Assembly: GCF_009727055.1 (NCBI RefSeq)
Contig: NC_052350.1
Span: 33,090,782 to 33,154,781, forward strand
Reading direction: 5' to 3'
Source: Benincasa hispida
Lineage: Eukaryota; Streptophyta; Magnoliopsida; Cucurbitales; Cucurbitaceae
Length of the DNA stretch: 64,000 nucleotides
Shown: one piece after another, positions 59,611-64,000 of the stretch
Numbering within the stretch: the stretch's first letter is position 1
How the letters are laid out: every line of letters begins with the position of its first letter
Notes under the pieces: generated by a model
What the model was told of the DNA's origin: nothing
The model's input: only the letters and a program-made list of their open reading frames with translations
Databases searched by the model: none
Made by a program: the position numbers and the translations under genes

Positions 59611-61577
59611 TGTTGGGTTGTATGTCCTGAAACTCACAGTTTGCATAGTTAAACATTTTCTATTATCAATAAAGATGTTATTCAAAATTTCTTCAACAAA
59701 GTTATTATTGAATCTTTAAATTGCATTCATAAAGTCTAAATCCAATAAACTAAGATCCATGGCTATTACATGAATACTTGAATTTTATGTAGAGACATAA
59801 AGATGGATCAAGTTCGAGTAAATAGCCAAAATGGTCTATAGTATACGAATAAGGTTGGGTGCCTTATTCTGGTAACACTATTGGATGCAGCCTACTCTGT
59901 AGTAGTTACAAGTTATTGTAAAGGTGCTAAAAACGAAGTGATCCTGATTCGTTCATGTATTGACATGAGGAGTGGGGGCGTAGTATGCAATGAGTTTGCA
60001 TTAGATCGAACCAAGAAATAAGTCACTCTTACTTTATAACGTTGTTTACTGTTTAAGACTAACTATTTTGCTTAGATGACCTAGGTAACTCGATTTTAAT
60101 CCTGAGCTAACTATGAACTCCTGTTTATTCATGATTACCCTTAGATTTGCAATGGTGAGGGTTGGTTCAACAGTGCCGGCTCAATAAGCCTCCCATTTTA
60201 GGGGTAAGATCGGGTAGATAGCTGAGGACATAGGGTGAAAGATGGAATTCATGCCTACTCAATTTAGGGATAGAAGAAAGGTTTTTCTCTTAAGTACTGA
60301 ATCCAAGTCTTGAAAAAGGGGCCCCACTCTCTCACTGGCTTGAGAGGGATCCAATTTAGTGATTGGATCATAAATCAATTGTTCATTAGAGGATAAGTAG
60401 AAACTTAAGGAACAAGACGCAATATCGGGGGTAAAACAGTATATTGACCCAGTCGTTATTACGAACAACCTGTGAAGGATCGACTTATTGGTTATGGTTA
60501 AATCGTGTGGACACAAATATATCTACAGTGAGAAGAATGCAACTATCGAGCTATAGTGATGTGACTTGATAGTTAACGAATACTGATTAGTTTGGTCTAA
60601 AGAGTTGTAGCCAATTAATCTTAAATCGTTGGAGCTCATGATCTGTGGATCCATAAGGTCCCTCTACTAACTCATAAAACATGTACACTTTGAATTATTA
60701 AATTGAGTGAATTTGGAATAATATCAATTTGAAATATTCAAATTAAAATTAGGGTTTTTATTATTATATTCGACATGATAAACGTTTAATTTGTTGAAAT
60801 TAAATGTAATTGAAGTGTTAATTGTATTTAAATATTAATTTCATGAATAGGATTCATGTTTAAAATTAGGTGTGTGATTAATTTAATATTTGATATTAAA
60901 TTAGATTAATTAATTAAATATGTTTAAGTAATTAAAAATCAAATTAATTTCCAATTTTAGTCCAATTTAAGAAATTTGATTTTGTTTTTTAAAATTTGAT
61001 TAATTATGAATTAATCAAATCAGATTTTAGTTAATTAAAGAATTAATTGAAATTTGAATTTAAAATTTGAAAATTGGAAAATTAAAGCCTAAGTGGGGTT
61101 TTCCTACAAAACACCCAAGCATGAGGTGTTCTTCATGCAATCACACACAATTCCACTTCCATCTTCAAGCAGCTACTGGCAATGTTGTTGTTGGTGAGTG
61201 CCCGCATGATGAAGAGTGATAAAACACACAGAATTGAAGAAAAAGGATGTTTTTTTAAGCTGGAAAAGTTGTTTCTGCATTGTCTTCTTCTCCCTCTCAA
61301 ACCCAGAAAAATAACCTCACAAATTCACTCAAATTCGAGTTCCACCACTCAAATTCAAGGATGAGAATAGTAGAGAAGATCTCTTGGTAGTTCACTGTCG
61401 ATTTGGAGCTGAATTCGAGTGAAGAGAAGCTTGGATTTGGAACAATTCATCAAAGGTATGTTTATTTAAAACCCATTTGTGATTTTATGTAAAAGCATGC
61501 TTTAGAACTCAAATTAAATGTAATTAGAGTATTTATTGATTCTGTTTGCTTCCGTTGCATGGTAGTATATCCTATCA
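59611..61577 (+). mobile_element. 5' LTR of the fifth copia element
   Basis: Starts TGTTGGGTTGTATGTCC and ends ...TATCCTATCA next to the primer-binding site. This is the most complete LTR-to-leader junction in the window. The antisense frame at 60259-60516 is the recurrent one; the frame at 61182-61364 is LTR sequence. Confidence 0.93.
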
Positions 61578-61579
61578 AT

Positions 61580-61591
61580 TAGTATCAGAGC
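61580..61591 (+). promoter_or_regulatory. Primer-binding site of the fifth copia element
   Basis: TAGTATCAGAGC, one base from the plant copia consensus TGGTATCAGAGC (initiator Met tRNA). Confidence 0.88.
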
Positions 61592-62846
61592 GTGATTTAA
61601 GCACTCAATTAATATTAATTTGAGTTTTGGTGGGTGAATTTCTGAAATTGCATGTTTATGGACTAATATGGATGTTTTTCAGCTTTGGCATTAGATTTCT
61701 CCTTGATTTCCAAGTTAAATTTGTAATTAGCTCTTGATTGATGAGCTTATATGTGTGCTCTAGAGTCTGTAATTTATTTGGAGTCATTAGAGTCCAAATT
61801 AGATTGAAATTTGGAGATTGAAGCAAGCAAGGTTGTGGAGTAGCTGCTGGAGGACTACCTTCTGCCCAGGCAGCGTTGCAACGCTGCACTTGATGAAGCC
61901 CGCAGCATTGCAACACTGGGATGAGTGTTGCGATGCTGTTCATACCAGCCAAGCAATGCGCAGTTCGAGCCGATTCGCGTGAGAGAGTTCTAGTTCGGCT
62001 GATTCAGCCCCATTTCGGTTCGATTCAACCATCTTTGGACCGATTCAACGAATTTTGATGCCTTGGAGGTCCGATTTGAGCGGTTCGGGTCGGTTCTAGC
62101 GGTTCTACACCAACTCGAAGCTGTTTTTTTGACCTATTTTTGTAATAAACCAGTTATTTCTGCTTGCTTAGAATGCCAAAGTTGAACCATATCAGTATTA
62201 TTTAAATAATTATGTATGTGATGTATGTTGTATTTAAATTTAAACATGTTTGTGCATATAGTATGCCATTTAGATTTAAAATCCCACCATGGGAAGCATG
62301 TTACATGCATTATATATATGTTATAAATTGTTATAGTGTATAAAATGCATGTTTAGGGTTTCTGTTATTTAATATAACTGTTATATTAAATTTGAATGCC
62401 TTTGATGTATATTGTGGATGTAAAAGCATGTTTATTTTTTATAAGTTGCTATAAAATTGAATTAGACATTAAAATCCATAACAAAGATAAGTTGCATGTT
62501 CACTTAGGCTAAACACTTGTTTTAATAGTTAAAATAGGTCGCTATCTTATAAATCATGGTTACAAACTCAACCGGTGTATAATCCTGTCTAAGTCTAAGG
62601 GGTTTTAAGTTGACAGTCTACAAAACACCTCCTACATGGGGATTATGGCTAAATGGTTGAGTGTTGTTAAGCGGTTTTATAAGCATATGTGAGCGGTGTG
62701 AGGTAATAAAAACGGTTTATCACCTAGACATCGTAGGTTAAAATCTATTTATAAGCATTATACTTGGATAAACCACATAGACTCAGGGTTGTTTAAATTA
62801 GCCGAAATAAACCTAAGTATAAATTTACCCAATTCAGTAGTAGAAC
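61592..62846 (+). mobile_element. Leader of the fifth copia element
   Basis: Same order as in the other copies: conserved opening (61592-61830), palindrome cluster (61872-61937), GGTTCG-rich stretch (61980-62115), AT-rich 'tgttataatt' stretch (62210-62470), and 'cacctcctacatggggattatgg' (62626-62648). The ~160-bp tandem units expected next are cut off by the LTR at 62847. Confidence 0.8.
61872..61937. repeat. Three AGCGTTGCAACGCT-type palindromes
   Basis: A perfect copy at 61872-61885 and variants AGCATTGCAACACT (61904-61917) and AGTGTTGCGATGCT (61924-61937). Confidence 0.85.
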
Positions 62847-64000
62847 TGAAGGAAATCGAACATGAGGATTTTCATGAGCACTGGAATGATCTTTTCAAAT
62901 TTCAATCGTATATGAACATTATATTTACATTCACAAACAGAAACACACGGTTATACGAAATACAGAAATTACAGCATGCTATACAAAAGATCAAGGCAAG
63001 AATCAACACACTTTTGCAGACTCATCTTCTAGTTCCTTGATCACGAACGCTTGATCACAGCAACATAGCAACACATTAATGTTCGTCCAACACGACTGCT
63101 ACACTGTACGAACATCGCGCACTCGAACTAAGCGATCGCCAAGGTCATGAACACCCTAAACACTGCGAACGGCCTCCATAGAACCTCGACAGTGTCGAGT
63201 TGAGTATGACACCACCAAGAAGGTTACCTTGGTATTCTCGATGTGAGAATCCGAAGGGTGGGCTCTACGAGGACTTGGTTTGAGGCAGAAAACTGGAGGA
63301 ACCACAATCATGTAAGCGATTGAGCAAGTGGGAGATGGAACAACCTATCGTATAGGTCGATGCCCAATCGTTTTGGAAAAGCTATGTGATCGTCTTGCAA
63401 AAGTTATGCGATTGTTTAGCTCATCGTTTAGTTGATTGCCTATCGTGTACTAACACTCCACGATCGTTTAGCTAACTCCAAGCTGTCGCTTAGTAAATCT
63501 AATTTACTTGACAACTTCTCCACGAGTAATTTCTGATATTGGAATCTCAAATCAACCTTTAATCTTTTCTTACTAAAATTAGGAAAATATTTTTCCTTTT
63601 ATCTCACGATTACCATGAAAAACCAATAATCCCCCACTCAATTAGTTATTAGAGAAAAAGAGATAATTATCCAATAATTAATATTATTATAAATATAAAT
63701 AATAACTAACTTACATTAATATATTTCTAACCTATAGTTTTAATATTTCATCTCATGAAACATTTAAACCATAACTCTTTTTCTATTCTAGGGCACTTAA
63801 TGTAAATCTCATTTACATTCACCCTCCATTTGATGTATCTCATACACCATACCGATCATATCATATATAATCAAATTACCTCTTGTCAATTTGAACATTT
63901 CAAATCAACACCAAGAACTGATCCTCAACTTGAATCCATTGAGCTACCAAGGGGACCATATGAACCTGTAGCTCGATGCTCCAACGGTACGAGAATAACT
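62847..64000 (-). mobile_element. LTR (minus) inserted in the copia leader, runs off the window
   Basis: Begins TGAAGGAAATCG at 62847, like the TGAAAG ends at 33825 and 49733, in the middle of leader sequence that is continuous in the plus copia (20459-20480). Shared landmarks: 'attacagcatg' near 62966 and the exon-like boundary tract near 63200-63250, also seen in reverse at 571-620. It continues with family mid-LTR sequence to the edge. The open frame across 62789-63040 spans the junction and is spurious. Confidence 0.75.

Larger units (their letters stand above)
59611..62846 (+). mobile_element. Fifth copia element (plus), 5' LTR and leader only
   Basis: LTR 59611-61577, primer-binding site 61580-61591, leader to 62846. 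The leader is then interrupted by another LTR. No pol lies in the window; if present it is beyond 64000. Confidence 0.9.

Noticed and set aside
1..64000. tRNA, rRNA, plastid or mitochondrial insertions, centromeric satellite arrays.
   Set aside because: None recognised by eye; tRNA-like matches are limited to primer-binding sites and B-box-like motifs. A tRNAscan or organelle BLAST could overturn this.

Overview
The window looks like gene-poor, repeat-dense heterochromatin of a flowering plant. It is AT-rich, has no intact host gene that I can recognise, and consists almost entirely of LTR retrotransposons stacked inside one another. The copia polyprotein style and the recurring 1.8-2.0 kb LTR that starts TGTTGGGTTTTATGTCCTAA fit Cucurbitaceae (melon, cucumber or gourd). 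That family assignment is inference from memory of such elements, not a database result.

Layout. 1-1025 is the tail of an LTR. 1026-9392 is a mixed region: a solo LTR with a perfect 5-bp target duplication (2787-4773), a small foldback, two truncated LTRs, one exon-like stretch and a 1.6-kb inverted-repeat element. 10.6-31.3 kb is a three-level nest. An old LTR is split at 11569/30677 by a minus-strand Ty1/copia element (11570-30676). That element is split at 17217/26748 by a plus-strand copia element of the same family (17218-26747, target duplication ATAGC). 31.8-33.8 kb holds remnants of a MuDR-type transposase and, on the other strand, what resembles a plant-mobile-domain protein.

34.2-47.5 kb is a minus-strand Ty3/gypsy element whose gag is broken twice: once by a solo copia LTR (34334-36286) and once by a second, Athila-like gypsy element (36378-45430). 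47.5-56.2 kb is a minus copia 5' LTR plus leader lodged in the integrase of a decayed plus copia element. 56.4-59.6 kb is a non-autonomous gypsy-type LTR element with an unrecognised ORF. 59.6-62.8 kb is the 5' end of another copia element, interrupted by an LTR that runs off the right edge.

Every polyprotein is a pseudogene: stops, frameshifts and missing catalytic residues are common. No tRNA, rRNA, CRISPR array, organelle insertion or virus was seen.

Three things deserve attention. (1) A perfect Tn5 mate-pair junction adapter lies at 55575-55612, so the assembly is likely contaminated and possibly misjoined there. A 25-N gap (19743-19767) and a one-N duplication (8429-8608) are further artefacts. 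(2) The long untranslated leaders of the copia family carry ~160-bp tandem units; in two elements each well-preserved unit contains a conserved short stem-loop. (3) A 14-bp palindrome, AGCGTTGCAACGCT, recurs in clusters in the non-coding parts of otherwise unrelated elements. Two nested copia copies also share the same loss of the gag core, which suggests a lineage moved in trans.
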